NCBI GenBank assembly: GCA_021297985.1 | Contig: JAJTGU010000222.1 | Location: 1-44,648 of the forward strand | Reading direction: 5' to 3' | DNA from: Rubrivivax sp. | GTDB taxonomy: Bacteria > Pseudomonadota > Gammaproteobacteria > Burkholderiales > Burkholderiaceae_C | DNA length: 44,648 nt | Part shown: positions 8,119 to 19,270 of the stretch, piece after piece | Layout: every line of letters begins with the position of its first letter | Position numbering within the stretch: the first letter of the stretch is position 1 | Notes under the pieces: generated by a model | Databases searched by the model: none | The model's input: the letters and a program-made list of their open reading frames with translations, nothing else | Told to the model about the DNA's origin: nothing | Position numbers and translations under genes: made by a program

Positions 8119-9179
8119 GCCGCGACCCCCGCGGCGGTGGCGGGGACCGGCATCGGATCGAGGTGGCCTTCGATCTCGACCAGCAGTTCACGGCGGCAGA
8201 CATCGGCCCGCAGGTACACCGCGCGCCGGGCCGCCGGCTCGCCCCAGGCCGTGGCCAGCTCGTCCTGCACTGCCGCCAGGTCGCGGGCGTGGCGCACGTA
8301 GACGGTGGCCTCCAGCTCACGGGCGTGGCGGCCGGCCAAGGCTGGCCGTTGGCGTGCCGCTTGTGCCAGCACCGCGTCCAGGTTGGCCAGCGTCTCACGC
8401 GTCTGGGCTCGCACGTCGCCCGGGTGGCAGGACCCGTGGCCGACGATGCTCGCGGTGCCCGAGACCATCAGCGTGGACCGGTCGGGCTCGAAGTCGACCA
8501 GGCTGGCGCGCGAAAACGTCGGTGCCTTCGGCCCGTATTGACCCGGGTAGCGCCAGGCCGGCACCTGGCGCGGGTTGTCGACCGCCTCCGTGGGGACCGC
8601 CCCGGCAATGAAGCGCAGGCTCAGGACGTCGCCGTCCACCCCCAGGGCACAGGCCGCCGGCGACCCGGCAAAGGCGTCGTGACCCTCGGCAATGAACGCG
8701 GCCTGGCGGCCGATGTTGAACTGCCGGTAGCGCTCGCTGGCTTCGGACGGGGCATCCAACGCAGCCGCGTCGTCGTCGTGGATGGCGGGCAGATAGTTCC
8801 AGACCCGCAGCAGGCGGGGCACACCGGCGTCACGCAGGCTGGCAAAGACGTCGGCATAGGCGGCGCGCGCCAGGTCGGCCAGCGGCCTGCCGCCGCAGAC
8901 CTGATCCAGGGCACCAAAACACAGCCCCCCGGCGGCGCGCCAGTGCACGCCACCCCGGCGACCTTCGCGCAGCGGACCGGCCGCCCACAGGCCATCCCGT
9001 GCCGCCTGGGCCATGGCCGGAGCCAGCAGCGCCGCCGGCGGACGCCCAGGGCAAGGGCCAGGGCCGGAGCCGGCCGACCAGTCGAGTTCGCCCAGGCAGT
9101 TGCCCTCAGGCGCTTCGCTCGTCGAAGCGGCGCCGCCGACGCGCCGCCACGGTGGGGAGATGAAAACGGAGCGAAGCAT
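8115..9179 (-). CDS. FkbO/Hyg5/XanB2-family chorismatase-like protein
   Basis: RVWNYLPAIHDDDAAALDAPSEASERYRQFNIGRQAAF...PRQVPAWRYPGQYGPKAPTFSRASLVDF...LMVSGTASIVGHGSCHPGDVRAQTRETLANLDAVL resembles the chorismatase fold (YjgF-like repeats). Confidence 0.75.
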   Translation of the reverse strand: MLRSVFISPPWRRVGGAASTSEAPEGNCLGELDWSAGSGPGPCPGRPPAALLAPAMAQAARDGLWAAGPLREGRRGGVHWRAAGGLCFGALDQVCGGRPLADLARAAYADVFASLRDAGVPRLLRVWNYLPAIHDDDAAALDAPSEASERYRQFNIGRQAAFIAEGHDAFAGSPAACALGVDGDVLSLRFIAGAVPTEAVDNPRQVPAWRYPGQYGPKAPTFSRASLVDFEPDRSTLMVSGTASIVGHGSCHPGDVRAQTRETLANLDAVLAQAARQRPALAGRHARELEATVYVRHARDLAAVQDELATAWGEPAARRAVYLRADVCRRELLVEIEGHLDPMPVPATAAGVAA

Positions 9180-9382
9180 CCTGAGCGGGCGAAAAGCCGC
9201 GAATTATGTCGGCTGCGTGCCTCACGTCGACTGGAGAGACCTCTCCCAAATCGGTCACGTTGCGATCCGGTCAGGCCGTGTCTCTTGCCGCTTCCCGCCG
9301 GGGTCGGACGGCTATGATCGCGGGCCGGTTTTCAGCCTCTCTTCCCACCCAGGCCTACCGCCTCGACCCACCCGACCGACCC

Positions 9383-9625
9383 ATGAGCGCGCTCGAAGAA
9401 ATCCAAGCCCTGGTCCACAAGAAGTACGGCGTGGATCCGGCGACGCTGGACCCCAACGCCTCGATGCGCGAAGCCGGCATCGACTCGCTGACCCTGGTCG
9501 AGATCCTGTTCGCGGTCGAGGATCACTTCGGCATTTCGGTGCCCGAGAAGTACAACGCCATCGACACGATGGCCGAGCTGGCGGCGGCGGTCGAAGAGCT
9601 GCGCGCCGAAAAGCTGGCGGCCTGA
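9383..9625 (+). CDS. Acyl carrier protein
   Basis: 80 aa, phosphopantetheine attachment motif AGIDSLTLVEILFAVEDHFG. Confidence 0.9.
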   Translation: MSALEEIQALVHKKYGVDPATLDPNASMREAGIDSLTLVEILFAVEDHFGISVPEKYNAIDTMAELAAAVEELRAEKLAA

Positions 9626-9654
9626 GCCTGCGACGTCGCGCCGATGACCCGCCA

Positions 9655-10896
9655 ATGACCCGCCGGGTAGCCGTCACCGGCCTCGGGGTCGTGTCGCCCC
9701 ACGGCGACGACACCGACACGATGTTCGCGGCGTTGATGCGCGCCGAATCGGCCGTGCGGCCGGTGTTCCCCGATCTGCCCAAGGCCGCCGCGGCGGCCTG
9801 TGTGGCCTTCGACGAATCGCGCTGGTTCAGCAAGCTGCAACTGGCCGGTGTCGACCGCGTGAGCCAGATCGCCGTCGCCGCAGCCGACCTGGCCCTGAAC
9901 CAGACCGGGCTCCCACGCAGCGCGGCCATCGACCGCACCCGGGTCGGCGTGTTTGCCGGCTGCGGGATGGGTGGCGCCGCCGCGCTCGAGGCGGCCTACC
10001 AGGCCAGTACCAAGGCCGGATCGGGCCCGGTACGGATCCCGCCATTGACGATCCCGGCCTTCATGCCGAACGCACCCGCAGCCCATGTGGCGATGCGCCA
10101 GGGCGTGCTGGGGCCGGTCATCACCTACTCGGTGGCCTGCGCCTCGGCCGCCGTGGCCATCGGCGAGGCCGCCAAGGCGATCCGCGCCGGCGAGATCGAC
10201 ATCGCCATCGCGGGTGGCAGCGAAGCGCTGATCGTGCCCGGCGTCGTCCAGGCCTGGCAGGCGATGCAGACGCTGGGGCAGTTCGAGCCGGGCAACGCCG
10301 AGTCGGCCGCACGCGCCTGCAAGCCCTTTGCCGCCGACCGCAGCGGCTTTGTGCTTGGCGAGGGCGCGGCCTTCCTGGTGCTGGAGTCCGAAGACTTCGC
10401 CCGCGGCCGCGGAGCCTCCATCCACGCCATGCTCGCGGGCGCCGGTCTGTCGTGCGATGCCACCCACCTGACCAAGCCCGACTCCCCCGGCCAGCAGCGC
10501 GCCTTGCGCGCGGCCTTGGCCCAGGCGGGCCTGGTGCCGGCCGACATCGGCTACTGCAATGCCCACGGCACCGCGACGCGGATCGGCGACGTCGTCGAAT
10601 GGGAGGCCCTGGCAGCGGTCTTCGGCCCGGCCCTGGCCGACCTGCATGTCAGTTCGACCAAGGCCCTTCACGGTCACCTGCTCGGCGCCACGGGCGCGCT
10701 CGAGGCCGCAATCACCGTCCTGGCCTTGCGCCATGGCCAGTTGCCACCCAACGCCCACTGCGAGCAGCCCGACCCGGCCTGCCCGCTGAATCTCGTCCCC
10801 GGCAGCGGCATGCAGGCGCCGGGACTGCGCGCCACGATGAGCAACTCGTTCGCCTTTGGCGGCACCAATTCGGTCCTGGTGTTCGTCCGCGACTGA
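9655..10896 (+). CDS. Beta-ketoacyl-[ACP] synthase (FabF/KAS II-like)
   Basis: VAVTGLGVVSPHGDD, active-site Cys in YSVACASAAVAIGEAAK, NAHGTATRIGD, STKALHGHLLGATGALEA, NSFAFGGTNSVLVF. Confidence 0.92.
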   Translation: MTRRVAVTGLGVVSPHGDDTDTMFAALMRAESAVRPVFPDLPKAAAAACVAFDESRWFSKLQLAGVDRVSQIAVAAADLALNQTGLPRSAAIDRTRVGVFAGCGMGGAAALEAAYQASTKAGSGPVRIPPLTIPAFMPNAPAAHVAMRQGVLGPVITYSVACASAAVAIGEAAKAIRAGEIDIAIAGGSEALIVPGVVQAWQAMQTLGQFEPGNAESAARACKPFAADRSGFVLGEGAAFLVLESEDFARGRGASIHAMLAGAGLSCDATHLTKPDSPGQQRALRAALAQAGLVPADIGYCNAHGTATRIGDVVEWEALAAVFGPALADLHVSSTKALHGHLLGATGALEAAITVLALRHGQLPPNAHCEQPDPACPLNLVPGSGMQAPGLRATMSNSFAFGGTNSVLVFVRD

Positions 10897-10956
10897 GCCC
10901 CGTCGGCAGGGCCGCGAGCGGGCCGCCCAGGTGCGGCCGATACACTCGGCCGCGCC

Positions 10957-12750
<1,794 letters not shown>

Positions 12751-12889
12751 ACCCCGTTGGCGCCCGGGGCCAGCCGGTGCCGCCGCGAGTAAAGATCTGC
12801 ACGGCCCTTGCCGACCAGGGCCGGAACGGCGCATGCTGGAGCCTGTGCGCCCCATCCTGGCGCCGGCTCGACATTCTCAGGAGGTCGCC

Positions 12890-13429
12890 ATGAACAAGCT
12901 CCGTACCCTTTGGCAGAACCTGATCGCGCTCGCGGTCGCCACCCTGGCGTCGTCCGCCGCCCTGGTCATGGCGACCCATGCCCATGGCGCCGGCGCCGTG
13001 AAGGTTCAGTTCATCGAATCCGAGAAGTTCGCCGACGCCGGCGAGACCGCCTACGACCGCGAGCGCCACCTGCGATCGCTGCGTGAACACATGGTGGCGA
13101 CCTGGTCCTCGCGCCTGCCCGATGGGCAGACGCTGGAGCTTGAGGTGCTTGAGCTCGACCTGGCAGGCATCGTCTGGCCCGGCAGCGCACGCGACATGCG
13201 GATCGTCAGCGGCCGTGCCGACGCCCCGTCGGCCACCTTGCGCTGGAGCCTGAAGACCGGCGACGGACGTGTGCTGCAATCGGGCACCGGTCGCATCGTC
13301 GACCTTGCCTATTTCGACACCGCAGCATGGCTTCATCGCAACCCGGGCGACCTGCCCTACGAAAAGCGACTTCTGGACCGCTGGTTCTCCAGCCAGATCG
13401 CCACCACCGGTACCGCCGCGCCGCGCTGA
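12890..13429 (+). CDS. DUF3016 domain-containing exported protein
   Basis: Signal peptide-like N-terminus, then VKVQFIESEKFADAGETAYDRERHLRSLREHM...GIVWPGSARDMRIVSGRADAPSATLRW. AGGAGG Shine-Dalgarno before the ATG. Confidence 0.75.
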   Translation: MNKLRTLWQNLIALAVATLASSAALVMATHAHGAGAVKVQFIESEKFADAGETAYDRERHLRSLREHMVATWSSRLPDGQTLELEVLELDLAGIVWPGSARDMRIVSGRADAPSATLRWSLKTGDGRVLQSGTGRIVDLAYFDTAAWLHRNPGDLPYEKRLLDRWFSSQIATTGTAAPR

Positions 13430-13929
13430 GCACAGCGCTGGTCGCGACCGTTCTTGCGGCGGCGGCAACGCTGCTGCCGGCAAGCCCGGCCCGGGCCCAG
13501 GCGGTGGTTGCCGCCTCAGCGTCGGCGCCGCTGCCCCCGTCCATCGAAGACCTGCTGCAACGCGCCGCCGCCGAACCGGGCGCCGAGCGCACCGAGTCCG
13601 GCATGGTCTACCGCGTGCTGAAGGCTGGCGGCGGGGCCTCTCCGGGAGGTCCGAACGACACCGTGCGGGTGCACTACCGCGGCACCTTTCCGGACGGGCG
13701 CGAGTTCGACAGCTCGCACAAGCGCGGCCAGCCGGCGATGTTCCGCCTGAACCGCGTGATCAAGTGCTGGACCGAAGGCGTGCAGAAGATGAAGGTCGGT
13801 GGCCGCGCCAAGCTGACCTGCCCACCCAACCTGGCCTATGGCGAGCGCAATGTCGGCGACGGGTTGATTCCGCCCGGCTCGACCCTGGTCTTCGAGGTCG
13901 AACTGCTGGGCGTTCTGCCGACGCCCTGA
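13327..13929 (+). CDS. FKBP-type peptidyl-prolyl cis-trans isomerase, exported
   Basis: GMVYRVLKAGGGASPGGPNDTVRVHYRGTFPDGREFDSSHKRGQPAMFRLNRVIKCWTEGVQKMKVGGRAKLTCPPNLAYGERNVGDGLIPPGSTLVFEVELL. Start codon uncertain (see findings). Confidence 0.88.
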   Translation: MASSQPGRPALRKATSGPLVLQPDRHHRYRRAALSTALVATVLAAAATLLPASPARAQAVVAASASAPLPPSIEDLLQRAAAEPGAERTESGMVYRVLKAGGGASPGGPNDTVRVHYRGTFPDGREFDSSHKRGQPAMFRLNRVIKCWTEGVQKMKVGGRAKLTCPPNLAYGERNVGDGLIPPGSTLVFEVELLGVLPTP

Positions 13930-13945
13930 AGCCGGCCGTGCCCGG

Positions 13946-14866
13946 TCAGGCGGGCGGCGACGACCGACGCAACCGCTGCACCGCGGTCACCAGCAGAAGC
14001 ACCACGATCCCGGCCAGCACGCCGACCCCGGCCTCGGCCAGGGTCGACGCCAGCCACTGAACGGCCCCGGTCAAGCCGCCCATCAGGGTTTCGATGCCAT
14101 GGTGCAGTGCCGGCCAGCCATGGACCAGGATGCCGCCGCCGACCATGAACATGGCCGCGGTACCGGCCACGCTCAGGGCCTTCATCAGCCAGGGCGCCAG
14201 GCGCAGCAGGCCCCGACCCAAGGCCTGCAGCACGGCATGCCTGGTGCGACTGAGCCAGAGGCCGAAGTCGTCGAGCTTGACGATGCCGGCGACCAGACCG
14301 TAGACCCCGACCGTCATCGCGACCGCGATGCCCACCAGCACGGCAACCTGGGTGCCGAAGGCCTGGCCATCGACGGTACCCAGCGTGATCGCGATGATTT
14401 CGGCCGACAGGATGAAGTCGGTCCGGACCGCACCCTTGATCTTGTCGCGTTCGAACTGCGCCAGGTCCACCGTCGGGTCGACCAGCGCCTGGGTCAGGTC
14501 GGCACGGTGCTGGGCTTCCTCGTCCTTGCTGTGCAGGAATCGATGGGCAAGCTTCTCGGCCCCTTCGTAGCACAGGAAGGCGCCACCGAGCATCAGCAGC
14601 GGCTTGATCAGCCAGGGCGCAAACGCGCTGATCGCCAGAGCCGCGGGCACCAGGATGGCCTTGTTGAGCATCGAGCCCTTGGCCACCGCCCAGACCACCG
14701 GAATCTCGCGCTCGGCCTTGACGCCGGCGACCTGCTGGGCATTGAGTGCGAGGTCGTCACCCAGCACCCCGGCGGTCTTCTTGGCCGCCACCTTGGAGAG
14801 GATGGCCACGTCGTCGAGGACGGTGGCGATGTCGTCGATCAGAGCCAGCAGAGAGGAAGCAGCCAT
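13946..14866 (-). CDS. DUF808 family (YedI-like) membrane protein
   Basis: [65 protein letters not shown]. Confidence 0.9.
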   Translation of the reverse strand: MAASSLLALIDDIATVLDDVAILSKVAAKKTAGVLGDDLALNAQQVAGVKAEREIPVVWAVAKGSMLNKAILVPAALAISAFAPWLIKPLLMLGGAFLCYEGAEKLAHRFLHSKDEEAQHRADLTQALVDPTVDLAQFERDKIKGAVRTDFILSAEIIAITLGTVDGQAFGTQVAVLVGIAVAMTVGVYGLVAGIVKLDDFGLWLSRTRHAVLQALGRGLLRLAPWLMKALSVAGTAAMFMVGGGILVHGWPALHHGIETLMGGLTGAVQWLASTLAEAGVGVLAGIVVLLLVTAVQRLRRSSPPA

Positions 14867-14935
14867 GGCGCCGGATTGTCCACGGCGCCAGGGGACAAAG
14901 GTCGGGGACGCGTCAGGTCGACGTGCGAGCCCCGA

Positions 14936-15166
14936 TCAGCAGCACACCTGGCGCACGACGGCCGGCATCGCGAACTCGCGGCCGACCACAGCGCGGGCAT
15001 AGAGATAGTTCTGCAAGGCCCGCGGCGCGAGATGGTCCATCACGACCCGCCCGAACTCGTCGCACGGGAAAGCAAGCGCGCGACCGGGGTTGAACAGCGA
15101 CTCGAACCGCAACTCGAAGCCCGGCTCTGCGGCGGCCGGGAGGGCAAGCGACATGGGCGTGGACAT
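14936..15166 (-). CDS. Small conserved hypothetical protein
   Basis: MSTPMSLALPAAAEPGFELRFESLFNPGRALAFPCDEFGRVVMDHLAPRALQNYLYARAVVGREFAMPAV resembles a short conserved Burkholderiales protein; start codon ambiguous (ORF extends to 15208). Confidence 0.55.
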   Translation of the reverse strand: MSTPMSLALPAAAEPGFELRFESLFNPGRALAFPCDEFGRVVMDHLAPRALQNYLYARAVVGREFAMPAVVRQVCC

Positions 15167-15316
15167 GGTGGCAGGACGAAGCAGAGTGACGTGACCCGAG
15201 AACGCCACTGTGCGCCGGTCGGTTCACCGGCGCACGTGGAAGCCCGCCAAGGAGCGGGTCGGATCGTGTCGAATTGGCGCGTCAGCGGCTTTCCGACAGA
15301 CGGCCGTCCTCTGCCT

Positions 15317-16264
15317 TCAGGAGGCCCGGCGGCGCGCGACGGCACCCACGGCCAGCAGGCCCAGGGCCATCAGGCCGTAGGTTGCCGGCTCGGGCACCAC
15401 GGCCACCGCGGCCGCACCGACCAGGGCATGCGCACGCGCCGACGGGTGCAGCGCGTCTGAGAACTGCGACACGTTGCACGAAATGCCGAACGAGCCCTGG
15501 AAGGTGCCACAAGGCGTGAACACGTTGGTGATGCCGTAGACCGCACCGCCGTTGTTCAGCGCATCGTTGCGGATCATGTTCCCCAGGCCGGCCAGGTCGA
15601 GGAAGCTCACGGTCATGCCCAGGTTCTGGGCATGGGTGACGACCCCGCCGATGCGGGCATTGAACTCGTTGGTGGCCTGAGTCGACACGGCCACCAGTCC
15701 CAGGCCGAGGGCTTCGGGCGTCTGGCCGAGATCCGGCAGGTTGGCCAGCAGCACGTTCTTGGCGCCCTTGGCCGCCAGCAGGCCCACCGCCGCCTTCAGG
15801 TTGTTGGTGGCGGCAATCGCCACATCGTCGATCAGATCCGGGTTGCCGCTGCGGGCGTCGCGCATGTCGTTGCCACCGGCGACGACCACGTAGAGCGCAT
15901 TCGGATCGGCTGCCGGGATGGCACCGGTGAAGCCACCCACCTGGGCCAGCAGGCTCGGGATCGATCCCCCGGCGGTGCGCGCGCCGCCCCAGGCGAAGTT
16001 GTTGCCGCCCAGCAGGCTGGCCGTGGAAGCGCCGGCGTGGCCGATCCCGGCGGCCAGGTACTCGACCCAGACCGGGCCGTCGGAGAAGCGACCGTTGAAG
16101 TACGGCGCGCCCGGCGTTGTGAAGCCCGTCGCGGCGTAGATGTTGCCGGTGTCCGAGAGGCTGTCGCCAAAGAAGTAGGCGTTGCTGAACGCGTGGGCGC
16201 CGGTGGACGCAAAAGCGGCGGCCAGGGCGGTCGCGGCTAGGGATAGGCGGAAAGAGCGGGTCAT
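15317..16264 (-). CDS. SGNH/GDSL hydrolase with PEP-CTERM sorting signal
   Basis: Signal peptide, FGDSLSDTGN (GDSL block I), VVAGGNDMRD, DALHPSARAH (Asp/His block V), C-terminal VVPEPATYGLMALGLLAVGAVARRRAS. Confidence 0.9.
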   Translation of the reverse strand: MTRSFRLSLAATALAAAFASTGAHAFSNAYFFGDSLSDTGNIYAATGFTTPGAPYFNGRFSDGPVWVEYLAAGIGHAGASTASLLGGNNFAWGGARTAGGSIPSLLAQVGGFTGAIPAADPNALYVVVAGGNDMRDARSGNPDLIDDVAIAATNNLKAAVGLLAAKGAKNVLLANLPDLGQTPEALGLGLVAVSTQATNEFNARIGGVVTHAQNLGMTVSFLDLAGLGNMIRNDALNNGGAVYGITNVFTPCGTFQGSFGISCNVSQFSDALHPSARAHALVGAAAVAVVPEPATYGLMALGLLAVGAVARRRAS

Positions 16265-16403
16265 GTCGTGTCTCCAGCGGGCTCGTGTGTCAAGGCTTCG
16301 CCAAGTTATCACGCGCCGCCGGCGCCACGTGATGGGGACGACCCCGGTTTGGGCCGTACACCCCCGCAACTGCGGGGCCTGCCAAGCCGTCGCAGGCGAC
16401 GTT

Positions 16404-18797
16404 TCAGCGCGTCTTGCGCGGCGGCAGGCCGGTGTGCTGGGTCAGGATCCGGCCTTCGGTCACCGCCGAGCGGCGGGCACCGGCGCCCGTGCTGTTCTTG
16501 CGACGGGCACTGGCATAGCCCTCGTCGGCCGTGGGCTGCCAGGTCGGGATCAGCTGGTGCTTGCCGTTGCCGATCAGGTCGGCACGGCCCATGTCCTTCA
16601 GCGCTTCGCGAAGCAGTGGCCAATTGGCCGGGTCGTGCCAGCGCAGGAAGGCCTTGTGCAGCCGGCGGCGCTTCTCGCCCTTCACGATGTCCACGCGCTC
16701 GGCCCGGCGGCCGGGCCCGACGTCGCGGCTGATGCCACGAAGCGGGTCGAGCTGGGTGTGGTACATGGCCGTGGCCGTGGCCATCGGACTTGGATAGAAG
16801 GTCTGCACCTGGTCGGCCTTGAAGCCGTTCTTCTTCAACCACAGCGCGAGGTTCATCATGTCCTCGTCGCGGGTGCCGGGATGCGCGGCGATGAAGTACG
16901 GGATCAGGAACTGCTTCTTGCCCGCGGCACGGCTGGCCTCGTCGAACAGTTTCTTGAACTGGTCGTAAGCACCGATGCCGGGCTTCATCATGCGCGACAG
17001 CGGCCCTTCCTCGGTGTGTTCGGGCGCGATCTTGAGGTACCCACCGACATGGTGGGTCGCGAGTTCCTGGATGTACTCAGGACTCCGGACGGCCAGGTCA
17101 TAGCGCAGGCCGCTGGCAATCAGGATCTTCTTGACCCCCGGCAGTCCGCGTGCGCGCCGGTACAGCGCGATCAGCGGGCCGTGGTCGGTCTTCAGGTTCG
17201 GGCAGATGCCGGGGTAGACGCAACTCGGCTTGCGACAGGCCGCTTCGATCGCGGGGCTCTTGCAGCCGATGCGCCACATGTTGGCGGTCGGCCCGCCGAG
17301 GTCGCTGATGACGCCGGTGAAGCCCTTGACGCGGTCGCGGATCGCCTCGATCTCGCGCACGATGGAGTCCTCGCTGCGGCCCTGGATGATGCGGCCTTCG
17401 TGCTCGGTGATGGAGCAGAAGGTGCAGCCGCCAAAGCAGCCGCGCATGATGTTCACGCTGAAGCGGATCATCTCCCAGGCCGGGATCTTGGTCGCGCCGT
17501 CGTGACTGCCCTGCTCGTCGGCATACACCGGGTGCGGGCTGCGGGCGTAGGGCAGGTCGAACACGCGGTCCATCTCGGCCGTGGTCAGCGGGATCGGCGG
17601 TGGCGTGATCCAGAGGTCGCGGTCGCCATGGCGCTGGACCAGCGCGCGGGCATTGCCGGGGTTGGTCTCGAGGTGCAGGACACGGTTGGCGTGCGCATAC
17701 AGCACCGGGTCCGCCTTGACCTGCTCGTAGGCCGGCAGCCGGACCACGGTCTGCTCGCGCGGCGGCAGTTTCAGCGCGCCGGAGGCCGGCTTCTTCAGCG
17801 ACACCGGCATGGCCACGGTGGCAAGAGCAGGCATGCCTGACGGGACACCGGCCTCAGTGGGCGGCGCCTCGCCCTTGGCACAGTCCGCGCCCTTGGCGGC
17901 CGCCACCTCCTGCGTCGTCAGGTAGGGGTTGATGTGCTCGTCGATCCGGCCGGGTCGGTCGACCTCGGTCGAGTCGAGCTCGAACCAGCCCGGGCGCGCC
18001 GACTTGACCATGAAGGCGGTACCGCGCACGTCGTCGATCTGGTCCACGGGTTCGCGGCGGGCCAGCCGGTGGGCGATCTCGACGATCGCCCGCTCGGCGT
18101 TGCCGTAGACCAGCAGATCGGCCTTGCTGTCGACCAGGATCGAACGGCGGACCTTGTCCTGCCAGTAGTCGTAGTGGGCGATGCGGCGCAGGCTGGCCTC
18201 GATGCCGCCGATGACCACCGGAACGTCGGGGAATGCTTCCTTGCAGCGCTGGGTGTAGACCAGGGTCGCCCGGTCAGGCCTTCGCCCGCCGGCGCCGCCG
18301 GGTGTGTACGCGTCGTCGCTGCGCACCTTGCGGTCGGCGGTGTAGCGGTTGATCATCGAATCCATGTTCCCGGCCGCGACGCCGTAGAACAGCTTGGGCC
18401 GGCCCAGCGCCTTGAACGCGTCGGCCGACTGCCAGTCGGGCTGGGCCACGATGCCGACGCGAAAGCCCTGGTCCTCAAGCACTCGCCCGATCACCGCCAT
18501 GCCGAAACTCGGATGGTCGACGTAGGCATCGCCGGTGACGATCACGATGTCGCACTCGTCGTAGCCGACCTGCACCATCTCGTCGCGGGTGGTCGGCAGG
18601 AACGGCACCGGGCCGAGCCGCTTGGCCCAGTACGGCCGCCATTGGCCCAAGGCCTTGGGCACGGCGGGGGCCGGGGTCAGCGAAGCAAGGGTTTCGGCGG
18701 TCACGAAGAAGGCGTCCAGCGACGGGCGTTTGGCAACCCGCGGATTGTCCCCGCATGGCACCAAGCCGGCGCAGCGCGGGGGATTGCAGTCCTGCAC
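16404..18797 (-). CDS. YgiQ family radical SAM protein
   Basis: [33 protein letters not shown] (CX3CX2C); N-terminal [33 protein letters not shown]. Confidence 0.93.
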   Translation of the reverse strand: MQDCNPPRCAGLVPCGDNPRVAKRPSLDAFFVTAETLASLTPAPAVPKALGQWRPYWAKRLGPVPFLPTTRDEMVQVGYDECDIVIVTGDAYVDHPSFGMAVIGRVLEDQGFRVGIVAQPDWQSADAFKALGRPKLFYGVAAGNMDSMINRYTADRKVRSDDAYTPGGAGGRRPDRATLVYTQRCKEAFPDVPVVIGGIEASLRRIAHYDYWQDKVRRSILVDSKADLLVYGNAERAIVEIAHRLARREPVDQIDDVRGTAFMVKSARPGWFELDSTEVDRPGRIDEHINPYLTTQEVAAAKGADCAKGEAPPTEAGVPSGMPALATVAMPVSLKKPASGALKLPPREQTVVRLPAYEQVKADPVLYAHANRVLHLETNPGNARALVQRHGDRDLWITPPPIPLTTAEMDRVFDLPYARSPHPVYADEQGSHDGATKIPAWEMIRFSVNIMRGCFGGCTFCSITEHEGRIIQGRSEDSIVREIEAIRDRVKGFTGVISDLGGPTANMWRIGCKSPAIEAACRKPSCVYPGICPNLKTDHGPLIALYRRARGLPGVKKILIASGLRYDLAVRSPEYIQELATHHVGGYLKIAPEHTEEGPLSRMMKPGIGAYDQFKKLFDEASRAAGKKQFLIPYFIAAHPGTRDEDMMNLALWLKKNGFKADQVQTFYPSPMATATAMYHTQLDPLRGISRDVGPGRRAERVDIVKGEKRRRLHKAFLRWHDPANWPLLREALKDMGRADLIGNGKHQLIPTWQPTADEGYASARRKNSTGAGARRSAVTEGRILTQHTGLPPRKTR

Positions 18798-18874
18798 AAC
18801 AAGCGCACGGTTTGCGACACCGCGGCGGGACGTCGGGGTCTCAAGCTTGGGCGTGCGGGACCGAAACCCAAGCC

Positions 18875-19270
18875 ATGGACATCCTCGTCACCTCCATGGT
18901 CCTGCTCGTGGGCAGCCTGTTGGCCATCGCACTGGCGATTGCCGGCTGGGAGGCCATGCAGCGCAGCGTCACCGAACAACTCGCCCGCGAGGCGCTCATG
19001 GCCAACGCGCAGGAACTGGAGCGGCCGTTCCTGCCGTCGTGCCCGGCCCCTGGGGAGTTGCCGGTTGCGGCCACCGGGTCGCCCGCTCCGGCAACGCCGG
19101 GCGAGCCCGAACGGCGGCGGACCCTGGTCGACTCGACCTTGGCCCACGCCGCCAGACCCGCAGCGCCGGCGTCAGCCAAGGCTGCGTCGCCAGAGGGTTG
19201 GCCCGACACCGAGCCCATGGCTTCAATCGTCGCCGAGGAGCGGCAACCCTTGGATCTCGTGCTGCACTGA
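18875..19270 (+). CDS. Hypothetical protein with one N-terminal TM segment
   Basis: [32 protein letters not shown]; the rest is low-complexity. Its 3' end overlaps the convergent ABC gene by 48 nt. Confidence 0.45.
   Translation: MDILVTSMVLLVGSLLAIALAIAGWEAMQRSVTEQLAREALMANAQELERPFLPSCPAPGELPVAATGSPAPATPGEPERRRTLVDSTLAHAARPAAPASAKAASPEGWPDTEPMASIVAEERQPLDLVLH

Noticed and set aside
16362-16377. CCCCGC-AACT-GCGGGG hairpin between ygiQ and the GDSL gene, considered as a ygiQ terminator
   Set aside because: Short stem and no T-run on the relevant strand; not enough to call.
16182-17840. 552-aa plus-strand ORF opposite ygiQ
   Set aside because: Antisense to a confidently identified YgiQ; low-complexity composition.
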